A DNA stretch of 64,000 nt from Serpula lacrymans var. lacrymans S7.9 (lineage: Eukaryota; Basidiomycota; Agaricomycetes; Boletales; Serpulaceae): positions 816,049 through 880,048 of the forward strand of contig NW_006763298.1 in NCBI RefSeq assembly GCF_000218685.1, in the 5' to 3' direction. Below the pieces are notes generated by a model, which saw only the letters and a program-made list of their open reading frames with translations, made no database searches and had not been told where the DNA came from. Positions 33,640-46,342 of this stretch are shown here, one piece after another. Positions within the stretch are counted from its first letter, which is position 1, and each line of letters opens with the position of its first letter. The translations under genes and the position numbers were made by a program.

Positions 33640-35430
33640 CAGATGACCAAGGGATCCACTAGAAACTTGGCAGTCATCCAGAGACATTCTGGAGAACTAT
33701 GCATTTGACCTACCACACAATCAAAGCCAGGGTATTTGCAGATCTACAGGAGTAAAAGATATTTTTCTTCAATTCTTCTTTGACAAAATACAGAAGGCAA
33801 AGAAACATCTACAAGGGTCAGGTGCAGAGAATGCAATACAACACATTTTGTCTGATATGCTAGCAAACCTATATAATCCCATCTGGCGCGTTCAAAGTAA
33901 GTTAATAGTTTGGTAAATTCAAAACCTCTGATTTGATTCAAAAACATTCAGACTTGAATCCACACATGGATACACCAGTTGAAATCCTCCACATTGTTTT
34001 ACTAGGTTTTATCAAATACTTTTGGTGTGATGCCATTGAACAAACACCTGAGTCAGATAAAGACAAATTCAAAGCTCCCCTTCCCAGCATTGATGTGTTG
34101 GGGCTTGACCCATCAATAACAATAATTCAAGGCCATACATTGGTACAATATGCAGGCTCTCTTGTTGGATGTGATTTCCGGGTCATTAATCAGGTTGCTG
34201 TGTTTGTATTCTACGACCTTCTTCCGGAAGTAATCCTTGAAGCTTGGGCTGTATTCTTTGTTCTGGTTCCTCTGGTCTGGCAACCAGATATAAATGATAT
34301 TGACGACTACTTGGATCACCTAGAGAAAAGAATCCATTACTTCCTTGTTTACATTGCAAATTGGACCCTTCGGTGGTTTAATAAACCAAAATTCTATCTC
34401 ATTCTCCATTTAATGTTACAATTGACGTACCAGTACCTACTTACGCTTCACTTTTTTTGTACTTTTACTTTTCATTTTCCAAGTCACATAACCAGTCATG
34501 TGACCATTTACTTTACTTTACATTTTCGACTTTTTATAATCACATGACCAGTCACATGCTAGACATCGGACTTTAAACTTTATTTACAACTGTACAGTAC
34601 CTCATGTATTTTGGTATATATACTGGAGCATACATGGGGAAGGACTCAGCGAGTCCTCCAGTTGTCTAGCACAACAAACTTGTTGAAACCTAAGGGGTGA
34701 TCCCTTCTTTTTCTCTTCTCTCTTTGCTTGTCTGAGTTGTGCGCCAGAGTAAGAAACTCTTGGTTGTTACATTTAATCAGCCACATTCGACAGTATGGTC
34801 CTGCAATCACTTTTGCTACCAAAGGGTTGGAATCATTCAACAATGTCATTCATGGCTGGTGTATCAATTCAAATCAACAAGCACCATCTCATTACCGGAA
34901 GGTTCTTTTAGGCAGAAGTAGAGGAACCTGATGGCTGTGTACATGCAAAATAGACAACTGCAGGAGATTTTGCACAACAAGTATATAACAATTCACCTGT
35001 TATTGCCTTGCAACTTGGGCTTCATATGAAGCTGCCAGCCATCACAGGCCATTGTATTGTGTCAACCACATCACCATGTATCTGGCCAAACACAAAGTCA
35101 TCTGCACATTTTGTGGCACCATTCAATACAACTTATTATCAAACTTGCAAGAGCATTGTCATCAACAACAGAGATATAGTTGGTAAAAGATCATGGCCAC
35201 AAAAGCTCATTTCCTCGTGCATCCAGAAGATATCTTTTGCAGCATTAATATCCAGCATAACTGTTCCTCAAACAAATGTACAATTTCTGCAGCTCAACCA
35301 CAGTATCTGGAAAGAGAAAAACAGCCTAAAGATGCTCCTGCGGTTCAACACATAAATCCTGACAACTTAATCCTCAATATTGCCAAAATGTGAGACTCAA
35401 ATATAATCCAATTATTTGTCCTGTCCCCCC
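33640..35430 (+). pseudogene. Plavaka-type transposase remnant, copy 1
   Basis: The stretch 33933-34413 reads DTPVEILHIVLLGFIKYFW, then AGSLVGCDFRVINQ, then WFNKPKFYLILHL. After the solo LTR at 34414-34771 the frame resumes with SHIRQYGPAITFATKGLESFNN and CINSNQQAPS, and later VQHINPDNLILNIAKM. These are hallmark blocks of the Plavaka transposases of Agaricomycetes, related to CACTA elements. Numerous stops make it inactive. Terminal inverted repeats were not located. Confidence 0.72.
34414..34771 (+). repeat. Solo LTR, family B copy 2, with 5-bp duplication
   Basis: It begins TGTTACAATTGACG and ends TTGGTTGTTACA. TTTAA is duplicated at 34409-34413 and 34772-34776. It interrupts the Plavaka frame, which reads through again once the insert and one duplication are removed. 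Confidence 0.88.
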
Positions 35431-35435
35431 CTATC

Positions 35436-35663
35436 TGATAAAATTGGATAATAACCAGACCAGGGATTGAACCTGGAACCTTCTGGATACATGCCAGCTG
35501 CTCTACCAATTGAGCTATATGGCCAAGGTTATACAATGTAGGATCTTAAACATGACATGCAACCACGGACGTCTTACACAGAATAGCTGCTGCATACTGG
35601 GCTGGCTTACAAATCAGAGGTATTATCCTATGGAGTATTGGTATGTCAGAGTATATTCTAACA
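35436..35663 (-). mobile_element. 228-bp LTR-like element with tRNA-like unit, copy 2
   Basis: This inverted copy is flanked by CTATC at 35431-35435 and 35664-35668. On its own strand it starts TGTTAGAATATAC and ends CCAATTTTATCA. The differences from copy 1 number about nine and almost all lie outside the tRNA-like part, whose A box (TAGCTCAATTGG) is here an even better consensus. The different target duplication shows an independent insertion. Confidence 0.8.
35452..35524 (-). ncRNA. tRNA-like sequence inside the 228-bp element, copy 2
   Basis: It differs from copy 1 by one base within the cloverleaf (D loop AATTGG instead of ATTTGG). The same CATGTAT anticodon loop and the same T arm are retained. 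Confidence 0.6.
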
Positions 35664-35863
35664 CTATCTTAAATGAAGATGCACTAATCACTGAACCATG
35701 TATATTGGAACTTACCCTGTAAATCTATTGTCTTTTTATGCTCATGTATGGAATTAGAACATTTTTGCATTGTGTGGTGTGTGACGCTTGTGATGAGCAT
35801 CACTGGTGCGTGTTTGCCAACTCATCAACCTCCTGTGCAGTCACCATCAACGTTGTATCAACA

Positions 35864-37640
35864 ATGGACCTCCACAATGTGATAAACCCATCTGCTTCAG
35901 ATGCACCACCTTCTTATGAGTATTACTCTCATCTTAGGAATCCTTCAAGCCAAGTTGATTCTGCATCACGGGGACTTCACCATCCTTTTAACGGTTCCAG
36001 TAATCCTAACCAGTCAATGAACACCATTACAGGATTACATGACAACATCCGGAACATCAACGATGTTATTTATGAGATTTAGAGTAATAGCTATGGAAGA
36101 GGTTGTGGTTCAGATGCTGAATCTGAAGCTGATGAACCCATCTGGGGATCACAGAAGAGGAAACAAGTTTGGTCACATAGTCAAAGTGAATATTCTGAGA
36201 GCTGTTCCAGCCCAGAGACCCCCCGCTGCCTACAAAATCCAGCGGCACTTGCTTACGTTAAAAGCCCCATTGTCAATACACCAGCAGGGCCAGCACAAAG
36301 TGCAGTAGTTTGTTCTCTATTTGCTACTGACGTGGGATTTTAATTAGTATAGTGCAACTGGATCAAAACGTAACAATGCAATGACAGGCCTATTACAGTT
36401 GGCTATTCTTCTGCAAACTCAGCAGCAAATTACTAGTCTTAGTGAGAGGGTTGAGAAATTCTCCAAGCAGCTTACAACTATTAGTGGACTCACTAAAAAA
36501 ATGGTGGGCACCAGATGAAGAGCTTCAGGTAAGTCCAAGCTTTTTAGGCTTTGCTGTTACGCTGACATACATAAAAACAGCTATTCTTAATATTGAAAAG
36601 GATGTTATGATTGAGCCTAGACACCATCAATTTACTTCCATGTATCTAGATGTATGGGTAAGATAATGTTTCTGTTGTTTTCTCTTGTTTCAGTGCTAAC
36701 CTGGCACTACAGGACATTATACAACAGCAAGCTACTCAACTAGGAATTAGCAAGGCACTTGGCCCACATAAGTCTGCAATTGAGTCACTCATCAAAAAAC
36801 AATTCAATCAGGCTTGTGAAAACTTTTGACATCATGCAAGTTGTTTTTATTTTATTTTTGTTTTTATTCCATACTGATTTTTTTTTTTCAGATTCTCAAC
36901 TCACTTCTTCCTGGAGGGCCCACCTGAGTTTCATTTTCTACATTTGGCATCCAGACACTCAAAAAATATAGAGAAAATGGTGTTGTGCTCCCTATTCCAC
37001 ACAATATTCTGGCTCAATGTGCTCTGTTTGTAAGTATATTTACATAAATCTTCAGAAATTGCTAATTATGGTTTCAGCAATCTTACAGTGTAAGGACTAT
37101 GAAGAAAAAAGGCCAAAATTTGGATCTCTCTGAGTCAGAGGTTGATAGTGAGCAAGAGTCCAAATTGCGGGAAGAGGCTGATATATCTGATACTGAAGTA
37201 GCCCAAGTAGTGGAGGCCAGAAGAGGCACTACAAGGAGAGGACATGGCGGAGGATGGGGGGGTAGGGCCTCTGTGGCATCAAGGGACAATGCGGAGAGAA
37301 GGCCTCATGATCAAGCAGAAACAGGTGATGACACATTTTTTCATGGCCTTGAGAAGTATGTTAGTAAAAAATGGAAGAAATATGGGCGCAATCCCACTGG
37401 TTACAAGATGTAAGTGCACTAATATTCCAGTTGAAAGATATATCTCTCATTATTGATACCACAAATATATTCAACAACTAATTGAGTGGGACAACAGGTA
37501 CTTTGACCCAACCTTTAAAGGTACCTTGAAAACTCCTGCAGCGGCTGTCAGCACCAGCAATATGGCTACAGTGAAGCCTGCCAATGACACACTGGCCAGC
37601 CTTCTTGATGTTGCAGAGTGGTGATTTCAATCTTCATAGC
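35864..37640 (+). CDS. Possible multi-exon gene of unknown function in the repeat island
   Basis: Coding-like blocks occur in order: MDLHNVINPSASDAPPSYEY, then GCGSDAESEADEPIWGSQKR, then a coiled-coil-like TQQQITSLSERVEKFSKQL. ALQDIIQQQATQLGISKALG follows, then an acidic block DLSESEVDSEQESKLREEAD with an Arg/Gly-rich stretch, and a last block ending SLLDVAEW. Shifts between blocks fit introns of 50-80 nt, but I could not fix every splice site. No known domain is recognised. It could be a transposon accessory gene. Confidence 0.3.
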
Positions 37641-38329
37641 TTACTCTTATAGACATTGTCAGGATGCCATTTTATTTTGATGAATATCACTTATGTCTAC
37701 AATCTGATCAAACTATGAGTGAAGCTTTTGAGATTCTTATAAGATGAACCCTCAGGCACGTCAAAGCAAAGCCAATAAATAATATAACCACAAACAGCTA
37801 CTTAGCAGCTTGTAAGCTGTGGACCGGTATCCTGCCTGCAGACACTGCTACAGTGGGACTGCGCCCTAGCAGAGTAGCAAAGCATTATTTGGATTGTACA
37901 TTTCACCTCAATAGTCCTCTGGACGTGTACACTGCCAGAGCATTTCCTGATGGGCGCGAGCAGTCTAGAGTGTAATAAGTCCATAGTAATATCATAGTTT
38001 TACCACAGTCAACACTGCAGTCAGACTATAAAAGGAGAAACTCAAACAGACTACAGGCTGAGACTGTAAACAGACTACAAGTCAAAACAGCAGTGGGCTA
38101 CAAGCCAAGTCTGTAATCAGACTGTAGTTTCAATTGTAGTCTGTTTTGAATTCATATGTGGAACAACCAGAATAAAACGCACAAAAACATTAAATTTCTT
38201 ACTATTGCCCAGATAGCAACAGGTTGTAAGTAAAATAAAATCCAAAGATGAGAATGAGTGTACTACTAGCAGTTAAAATGAATGTATCATCAATCCTGTC
38301 ATGACATAGTGAACTTCATGTGAGCACAA

Positions 38330-40060
38330 CATCTACAAAACCTGGTCCAGAAAATTGTTGAACCCCCTTTGGCGGATTGACAGACTTGACACGGTGCCTC
38401 CCACTGCCTGAGAAGAGCGCAACAAGTCACTTGCTTGAAATCTGCTAGCATTGGCATCAAACTGAATATTGTTGTTCTCTACAAGTCCTGCAATATATCT
38501 AAACAAGAGAAAATTTTGAGCGGTAGATAGTCAGGTAGTACAGGAAAATGTTACCGTTGAAAGCCTTCCTTGTCATTTGCAAAAAAGTCCTTCTTCTGTT
38601 GAAAATGATTTTTTAACGACTTCCAGAAGGTAGGCTTGCCACTGCTGGATTTTGTGGCTGATACATTTTGGCCTCTGGTGCTTGTAGAAGCTGATACACT
38701 TGCAGTAGGAGTGGAAGACCTTATATTGTCATTCTCAAGAGACTCATTGCTATCAGGTATTTCCTCTCGGCTGAGTATGTTAGTATTTGAGAAAGAAAAA
38801 TCACGCTAAAAATGATAATATTTAGCAACAACAAAATAGGATAATATGCATAAAAGAGTAACACTTATGATTTGAACGTGTAAAGCTATCAAAAGTGGTG
38901 ACAAGGGATATTCAATTATTCAATTGACTTTAAGCTGTGTTTCTGTAGCCACTCAACAATGTGATTTTTGAGAGTTAAGTTTGATGAGCCAGCCACCAAG
39001 CTATGAATCTATATTTCAGATTTCATCAGTTGATAAATCACAACTATGTAAGATAAAAACAAACAAATCTCCAAGCCATCTCTTGTACTTGATTGCATAA
39101 TGTGTGTATTGCACTTGTAATCAGCTTCTTGTCTTTTCTTTTTTCCACTGATCTTCAATCCCAAGCTCAGTGGTCTGTTGTGCAACACACTTCTACTCAG
39201 AAGATAGTGAGTGAGTGTATAAAAAAATAAAAATAAAAAGATTTACCACAATGTCTTGATACACAAGGACAAAGTTAGTGTGGTTACCCTCATTCATGAG
39301 ATTGCTCGCTATGCTATAAAAATGGCTCTGGGAAATAAATAATAAATAACAAATATAGTGATCTGGTAACAAGATATAGAACTTACACAAAAGGAGTCCA
39401 AGATGCACCACTGAGCTTTAACAAGACTGCGGAGGGTGGCTACTTCAGCTGAAAGTGATGTGAGAATTTTGTCATGGTTTTCACGTAGCTGCAGAATACG
39501 TGTTTCACAGGCAAATAAAATCATACCTGTTAGCTGGTGAGACAACGGCAATCCAGATTCTGCCTAGAATTGTTTTAAAAATGTAGATAAAATGTTTTTA
39601 CCTTTTAAAATGAGAGTAGATCCTTTTCGTGATTACTGTCAAGCTTGTATTGATCTGTAAGAAGAGCAAGAGCATGGACCAAAGCCAAGGTAGCATATGT
39701 TCTTGTAGCAGCTTGATGTAGTGGCTTGGACAGTACAGATTCTGTAGGATCCTCCTCCCTGAAATCACTAAATTCATCATCCTCTAACCTAGTGCACTTG
39801 TTGCCAGCTAATGGTAATGACTGATGTGCAGAAGCCCTCCTCAGTAGACTCCTGTGCTCAAGGGAGATACTCTGTAGGTTGTAGTTAATATGCACTCCAC
39901 CAGCATTACTACTATTATTCACAATGGGGCCTGCCAGAGTACAATTTTGTCCTCTGGAAGGAGTTGAAGCAGAGTTATGCAGGTAAAAAAAGTGAGGCTG
40001 GGATCTTTGAGCAGTATTTTCTTGTGGAAAATAAGGGCTCATCAATTTTCTAACGTCCAT
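38330..40060 (-). CDS. Possible multi-exon gene of unknown function, minus strand
   Basis: A first exon starts MDVRKLMSPYFPQEN and contains LEDDEFSDFREEDPTESVL and AATRTYATLALVHALALLTDQ. A middle exon encodes LRENHDKILTSLSAEVATLRSL, which looks coiled-coil. Near the end is QNVSATKSSSGKPTFWKSLKNHF, and its frame continues across a good GTAACA...GTTTAG intron of about 63 nt into YIAGLVENNNIQFDANASRF. At least three exons are thus supported. I do not recognise the family. Its location among Plavaka remnants suggests a transposon-linked gene. Confidence 0.4.
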
Positions 40061-40820
40061 GTTGAGTCAAGCACACAGAATCTTCTGTGGATGTTTGTGG
40101 ATTGGGATTAACAACAAGGTGAAGCCTGACGTGGCAGCTATCACAGCTGGGGTGACACATACATGGTGTGGCAGGTGTTGTAAAAAAAATGCTAAGTCCA
40201 AATTCTCTTTAATACCGTTCTGCCACCATCCTGCCTCTAGCTCCAGCTTGCGTGCTACCTGAACAATATTATCTATATGAAGTGGGGGGGAGGGGAAATG
40301 GTAAATTGTTAGATGTACTTTGCATCCCACATCTTAGACACATTGAGAACTAGTAATTGACTATTGAAGTGTCAGACTGCAGATTTTTATTCATCTTGGC
40401 ATTCTCATTCAAGGTATATATGGCAGAAAGAAGAAAGATTGCATCCCCCAGCAGCACAGTTATGCTGTACATTTGTGCTACAGAGAATGTCCTACAAAAA
40501 TTAGTATTACACAATTGAATGATGATTTCTGAATAACAAACTGTGGGCTTGATCAAACAGTAATGTTTGGTAGCATGCAAAGATGGCATCCAATATGGGC
40601 AAACTAGCTTGCCAATATAATGCTCTTAAACAAGAATCCACTCTGCTTTTCTTTTAATCCATTTTTGTGCAGGTAGCAGGATCTTGACCACCTTGCCAAT
40701 ATGCAATTGCCTCTGTTTACAAAAGACTATAAACTCATCTATTTCTATGTAGTTATTGTTCATTGCAATGATGTTGCAGTAGTGGCACACAAGTAAAGTG
40801 TCATCAAATATATTGAGGTA

Positions 40821-43400
40821 CTAGAATGTGTCAGTCTCTGTCCAGCAGATATCAGGCTTGCTATAGACAGTAACCATGCATAACATGCATTTTATAAGCT
40901 TTAGCGGATACATATGCAAGAACTTAATTGAAAAACCAGGTAGCATATGTGGGGGCACTACAAATCCAAGTCTCCAAGATATTAATGGCAAAGATGTGAC
41001 CAGTGCAAGAGCTGAATGGCCAGCACAAATCCATTCCCAATTTTTATCACCAACAAACTCTTCATGTTTGACTTTAAAGTATCCACCAGATACAAAGTGG
41101 CACAAAGATAGAAGTCCTGCAGCACGTCTAGCAATGTTTTGGGATGGTGCTTGCCGATTTGAATTGACCAACCAGCCACAAATAATGCTATTAAATGATT
41201 CTTGTACTTCAGTAGTGAATAATGTGGCTAGTCCAAAGTGCTGTACATGATCAATGATGTGTATGACAATGTGGAACTTGGGCTGATTATAAACCAACAA
41301 GGTGTCCATTGGACAGTGCATGGATTGAAAAGGGACTGGGTTCACTGCTGAACATGTCCCAAGAGATCGGGAGGCCAAAAACCTTCATAAAATAGCAGTT
41401 AGTACATGTAACGTGTAAAAAAAAGTACAACTTTAGTAAATGGTGCATCAAAGTGAGGCATGTTTGGCCCAAAATAAGCATTCTTTAACCCTTCAAAACA
41501 CATGGCTAGCATGTCCTCGGACATAGTCAATTCTTATCCTTGTTCAATAAGCCATCCTTCGCCACATGGAACTACTCTCCATGCTCAAAACCACACATAT
41601 CTATTTGCCTTGAAAAACCTATATGGCATACAAATAGTGTTGTCATTCAAAAGTGCTGGCTCATGAATATAGAAATCCTGTGATCCTATATGATACATAG
41701 GAGTTGTTAAGTTGGAATGGAGTTCATATAGCCAACAGTGGGCTTGGTGGATTTCATTCAATACTGTTCCACTATGTTCCAGATAGATTTCAAGGACAAA
41801 GTGTGTCATGGGATTAGAAAAATGCTAGACAAATGATTTAGTTACATTATTTGACGGATATCAAAAGAAATTTGAGTACCAATTTTACAAGAGACTTAAG
41901 TCTGATCATATAGTATGTGTGACCAAGGTAAATTTGATATATAATGTTAAGTGTACAGGAGAATGAAATAGAGATGCAAACAAGATAATCACTCTATGGA
42001 CACCATGGACCTTCTGCATTGTGTGAAACTCCATGCCAACAAGATGTTGCTGCTGAAATTGCAAATTAAAATACACATATAACATGCCAAAAGTACTTAT
42101 CACTTATGTTACCATACACTTCATCCTCATCTGAACACTCTACATCACCCTCATTATTGTCACTGTCCACTTCTAAGTTATCCGCATCAAACCCATGATC
42201 AATGACAGCCTCTACAGCTTGTTGAGCTGCATGCCTCAGCTGCTCCTCTACTGGAACTTGTGGTTGATCAAAGTCATGACCAGCATAGTCAGGTCTATTA
42301 TATTCAATATCCATTGGAGTGGGCAGATGAACTGATGCAGAAAAAGTGGGGTGGTGGTGACCAGAGGGCTGAGTGTTATGCACAAAGTGCTTAACAAAGT
42401 CTGAGGGTTCGTTGAGGTTTTTAAGGGAGACTTATCCGAAGACAAGTTTGAGAATGTAGTTCTGAGTTGAGTTCTTCCAACGAGAGTTGGTCTTCTTCTG
42501 AGTAGAAGTCTGATCTTAGGAGTCTAGCTTTGTAAGCGTAAACTGCATAGAATTGTATTAGAGAATACTACTACTGTTACATGTGTATTTATAATGGAAA
42601 GAGTCGGTGATAGGAGTTAGGTCCTATCTAGGGCAGGTCCGTCTGTTGAGGACTAAGTACTATAATAGGTAATACAAATGTGAGAAGAACGGGAGTGTAT
42701 ATGAAGGAAATGAGTCATTGGTCCGATGGTATAACCGATGAGTAAAGAGAAATGAGTAGTCCTTAAATGTCCAATAGAAATCGTAACACTGAGTAGTATA
42801 AGTGAGGGATTGCTGCTGTGGGACAAATAGTCCTGCCGCTTCAAGGAAGGCATCAAGGCCAGAGTTGCCTTGTGTGAGACTATTGAAAGCTCCCTGATGT
42901 TCATTTTTGTCTCTGATAGCGGCCATCTGTGCAGCATGCAATTCAGTGGCATAACTTATGACCTCATTTTTGTGTATGCAAGAGGACTTGTGGCAAAGGG
43001 CATTGAAGAGAGGTTGGTTTTGGGGAGCATCTGGACAGCGAAGGCAAGTCCAAGTGTTGTTCTGCCAGTTTAATTGGAAATCTATAATGAATATTATTAT
43101 ACTAAGATCACCTACCTAAGTTAATAATGAATTGAAGGATTTAAATTTTTGGTAAGTGGCACACACGAGTGAACATACTTTTGGGTGCAGTGAAAAAGAC
43201 CATGATGAAGAAGAAATAAACAACTGTGTGCATTAACTTACACGTTGGAGATGATGTTCAACAAGATACTGCTGTGTGATCATGATGCGGCAATAAGATG
43301 ACTTGAAGCGTGGGAAGCCCTGGCTTGTGAAAAATCTACAAATACTGTTGTTAACCGTCACTTCGGATGGGGGGGGGCTATTTGGACATTTCTGAAAACA
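40821..43400 (-). pseudogene. Plavaka-type transposase remnant, copy 2
   Basis: The minus strand encodes YIHEPALLNDNTICMPYRFF, then QPKFHIVIHIIDHVQHFGLATLF and WLVNSNRQAPSQNIARRAAG, closely parallel to copy 1. An N-terminal part farther upstream has CLRCPDAPQNQP, then QQQSLTYTTQ, then an acidic run EVDSDNNEGDVECSDEDE. A solo LTR at 42406-42788 splits that part. Frames are broken many times. The join between the N-terminal blocks and the transposase core is inferred. Confidence 0.6.
42406..42788 (-). repeat. Solo LTR, family E, with 5-bp duplication
   Basis: On the minus strand it starts TGTTACGATTTC and ends CAACGAACC. CTGAG is duplicated at 42401-42405 and 42789-42793. A TATAAATAC box lies near 42585. 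Removing it lets the host frame pass from TYTTQ to DFVKHF. Confidence 0.75.
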
Positions 43401-43805
43401 TACATTCCACTGTCATTTTTCCTCAACAACTTAATCCATAGCAGTTCCGTGTATTTTTACCACTTACTCTAACTTTCCTAGCATAAAATCCTGAACTATT
43501 GAGTGAGTTTCTTCCATGTGCATGACTTTCGTGAAAGTAACACTCTACTTAATCTCCCCTAGGCATACCATTTAGGAGGAAGACAGTTGTTCCTCCTTTC
43601 AATGGTCTGCTTCCAAATGCGCCCAAGTAACCGTCGTACGGGAATCTCTTCCCATCAAGCAGCCAAACAAATGCAACATCCATGGCATGCCTTCCAAAAA
43701 TGGTATTGTCACATGGAGCGGCAGCACTACCACAAGTTTGTTAATGTTGAACGTTAAAATGAACTGAACATACAAGTTTTGCCTACAGGTTGTATATATA
43801 TCCAC

Positions 43806-44092
43806 TAATAAAACTAAGTGAAACTACAATACATGTTAGTTTAAGGTGATCTCTAATAAATGTAATGTAACATACCTCAGCCGCTGCCCGAGAGGCTATA
43901 GAAACAACTGAGGTATTCCTATACTAAACCCCCTACTACTTATAGTCGGAGGTGCTACTTGCTACAGTGTAATGACTCCTAGGAGTACAATAGTGCTCCT
44001 AGGAGAACAATGGTTACTCCATGGAGTGGTGGCTATGCTCCATGGAGAACAATGGCTGCTTTGGCAGAGACCGGGTTTATCCGGTTTTGTCA
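43806..44092 (-). repeat. Copia 3' LTR
   Basis: This LTR has 287 bp and starts TGACAAAACCGG on the minus strand, next to the polypurine tract. Compared with the other LTR it has an extra 20 bp within a CTCCTAGGAG repeat and lacks a 55-bp duplication. Confidence 0.9.
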
Positions 44093-45480
44093 CTCCCACT
44101 TGAGTGCAACCGTAGTCCCATAGCTTTAGAGAATTTCCAGTGTTTTTCGTGAGTGAGGGGTTTAGTGAGAATGTCTGCAACCATATCTCCTGTAGGAACG
44201 TATCTGATTACTGCCTCTCCCTTTGATACTAAGTCATCTCGGATGAAATGATATTTGCGTTGAATATGTTTTGTGCGAGCACGGAACTGCGGATCTCGTG
44301 TAAGAATGATAGCTGCTTGATTGTCACAGTGCAATGTTGTAGGTCCATTTTGAGCATGTCCAATTTCTTCAAAAAATGTCCGAAGCCATGCAAGGTGTTG
44401 TCCAGCATTGTTCAATCCAATGTACTCTGACTCCGTGGAGGATAAATCTACCATGCTTTGTCTTTTGCTTGTCCAGGAGATTGCTCCTCGGATGGTGATA
44501 AAAACAAAGCCTGATGTTGATTGAGACGTGTCTGGGTCTCCAGACCAATCTGCATCTGAATATCCATAGAAATCCATGTCCATGGAGACATCTGTGCCAT
44601 CATATTGTAGTTCTATGTCCCTGGTTGCTTTCAGATATCGGAGGACACATTTTGCAGATTCCCAGTGATGGCTCCTTGGAGCTGAGCTATGCCTGCTTAG
44701 TATTCCAACAATGTAGGCAATGTCTGGGCGGGTTCCGAGCATGGCATACATGAGGGAGCCTACAATTGAGAGGTATGACACTTGGCGCCCTTCAATATGC
44801 ATCTCGTGTTGCACAATATCTTCTCCTGGAGCATTTGCAAGGAGTTTTGATCCATGGGCCATTGGTGTCCATACTGGTTTGCAGTTCTTCATTCCAGTAT
44901 GCTCCAGGACTGTGTCAATGTATTGGCATTGCAATAGGGATATTGTTTTGTTTGAACGATCACGTTGGATTTTTATTCCGAGGATGTATTTTGCTTCTCC
45001 AAGGTCCCGCATTTTGAATATGGATTCGAGTTTGGCTTTTGTGATATCCATGAATTTTTGGGATGAAGCTCCTAGGAGGAGGTCATCTACATAGACAACA
45101 ACAAAGCATATTTGTTTGTTGTCCCAGAATACATAGAGACATGTCTCTGCATTTAGTCTTGTGAAACCAAGCTCCTGGAGCTTGTGATCAAAAGTTTTGT
45201 TCCATGTACGACCAGCTTGTTTTAACCCGTAGATGGATTTCTTCAATCTCCAGCAGTACCCAGGTTGGATAGGAACACCCCCTGGAGGAAGCATGTACAG
45301 TTCTTCTTCAAGTTCTCCATTGAGATAAGCTGTGGATACGTCCATTTGATCAAGTTCTAGGTCGTACTTTGCTGCCAGGGCTAGAATAATTCGGATTGAC
45401 TCTAAGTTTGCAACCGGAGCAAAAACCTCCTGGTAATCAATCCCCTCCCTTTGAGTAAACCTCGTGCAACAATCCGGAGT
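44077..45480 (-). pseudogene. Copia reverse transcriptase and RNase H
   Basis: The open part (45345-44077) starts in MDVSTAYLNGELEEE and contains KSIYGLKQAGRTW and the catalytic VVYVDDLLLG. The RNase H part has YSDADWSGDPDTSQSTSGFVF, SSTESEYIGL and DNQAAIIL. Upstream to about 45480 the sequence encodes YQEVFAPVANLESIR in a shifted frame. The enzyme would copy element RNA into DNA. One shift and the N gap inactivate the frame. Confidence 0.85.
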
Positions 45481-45772
45481 TTGTATCTCTCAATGTTTCC
45501 ATTTTGATCAAACTTGATCCGGAACACAGGTTTTGATGTGATGGGTTTTACTCCCTTCGGAAGTGGAACAGTGTCATATACTGCATTGGTATTGAGACTT
45601 AGGAGTTCCTCCTCCTGTAAAGACCGTTTTATTATTTTCCTATCTTCGTTATGTCTTGGTTCTCAAACGCTTTTCCCGTTACACCTCTGGCTCTAGGGCT
45701 AGAGGTATCCTTTGCCATCTTACTTCTCATAGCCCTCACAGCTTTCTTAACCATCGCTACCACTTTATATCA

Positions 45773-46342
45773 NNNNNNNNNNNNNNNNNNNNNNNNNNNN
45801 NNNNNNNNNNNNNNNNNNNNNNNNNNNNNNNNNNNNNNNNNNNNNNNNNNNNNNNNNNNNNNNNNNNNNNNNNNNNNNNNNNNNNNNNNNNNNNNNNNNN
45901 NNNNNNNNNNNNNNNNNNNNNNNNNNNNNNNNNNNNNNNNNNNNNNNNNNNNNNNNNNNNNNNNNNNNNNNNNNNNNNNNNNNNNNNNNNNNNNNNNNNN
46001 NNNNNNNNNNNNNNNNNNNNNNNNNNNNNNNNNNNNNNNNNNNNNNNNNNNNNNNNNNNNNNNNNNNNNNNNNNNNNNNNNNNNNNNNNNNNNNNNNNNN
46101 NNNNNNNNNNNNNNNNNNNNNNNNNNNNNNNNNNNNNNNNNNNNNNNNNNNNNNNNNNNNNNNNNNNNNNNNNNNNNNNNNNNNNNNNNNNNNNNNNNNN
46201 NNNNNNNNNNNNNNNNNNNNNNNNNNNNNNNNNNNNNNNNNNNNNNNNNNNNNNNNNNNNNNNNNNNNNNNNNNNNNNNNNNNNNNNNNNNNNNNNNNNN
46301 NNNNNNNNNNNNNNNNNNNNNNNNNNNNNNNNNNNNNNNNNN
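45773..46342. other. Assembly gap of 570 N
   Basis: The gap lies in the copia polyprotein between the linker and reverse transcriptase. Reading frames drawn across it are artefacts. Confidence 0.95.
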
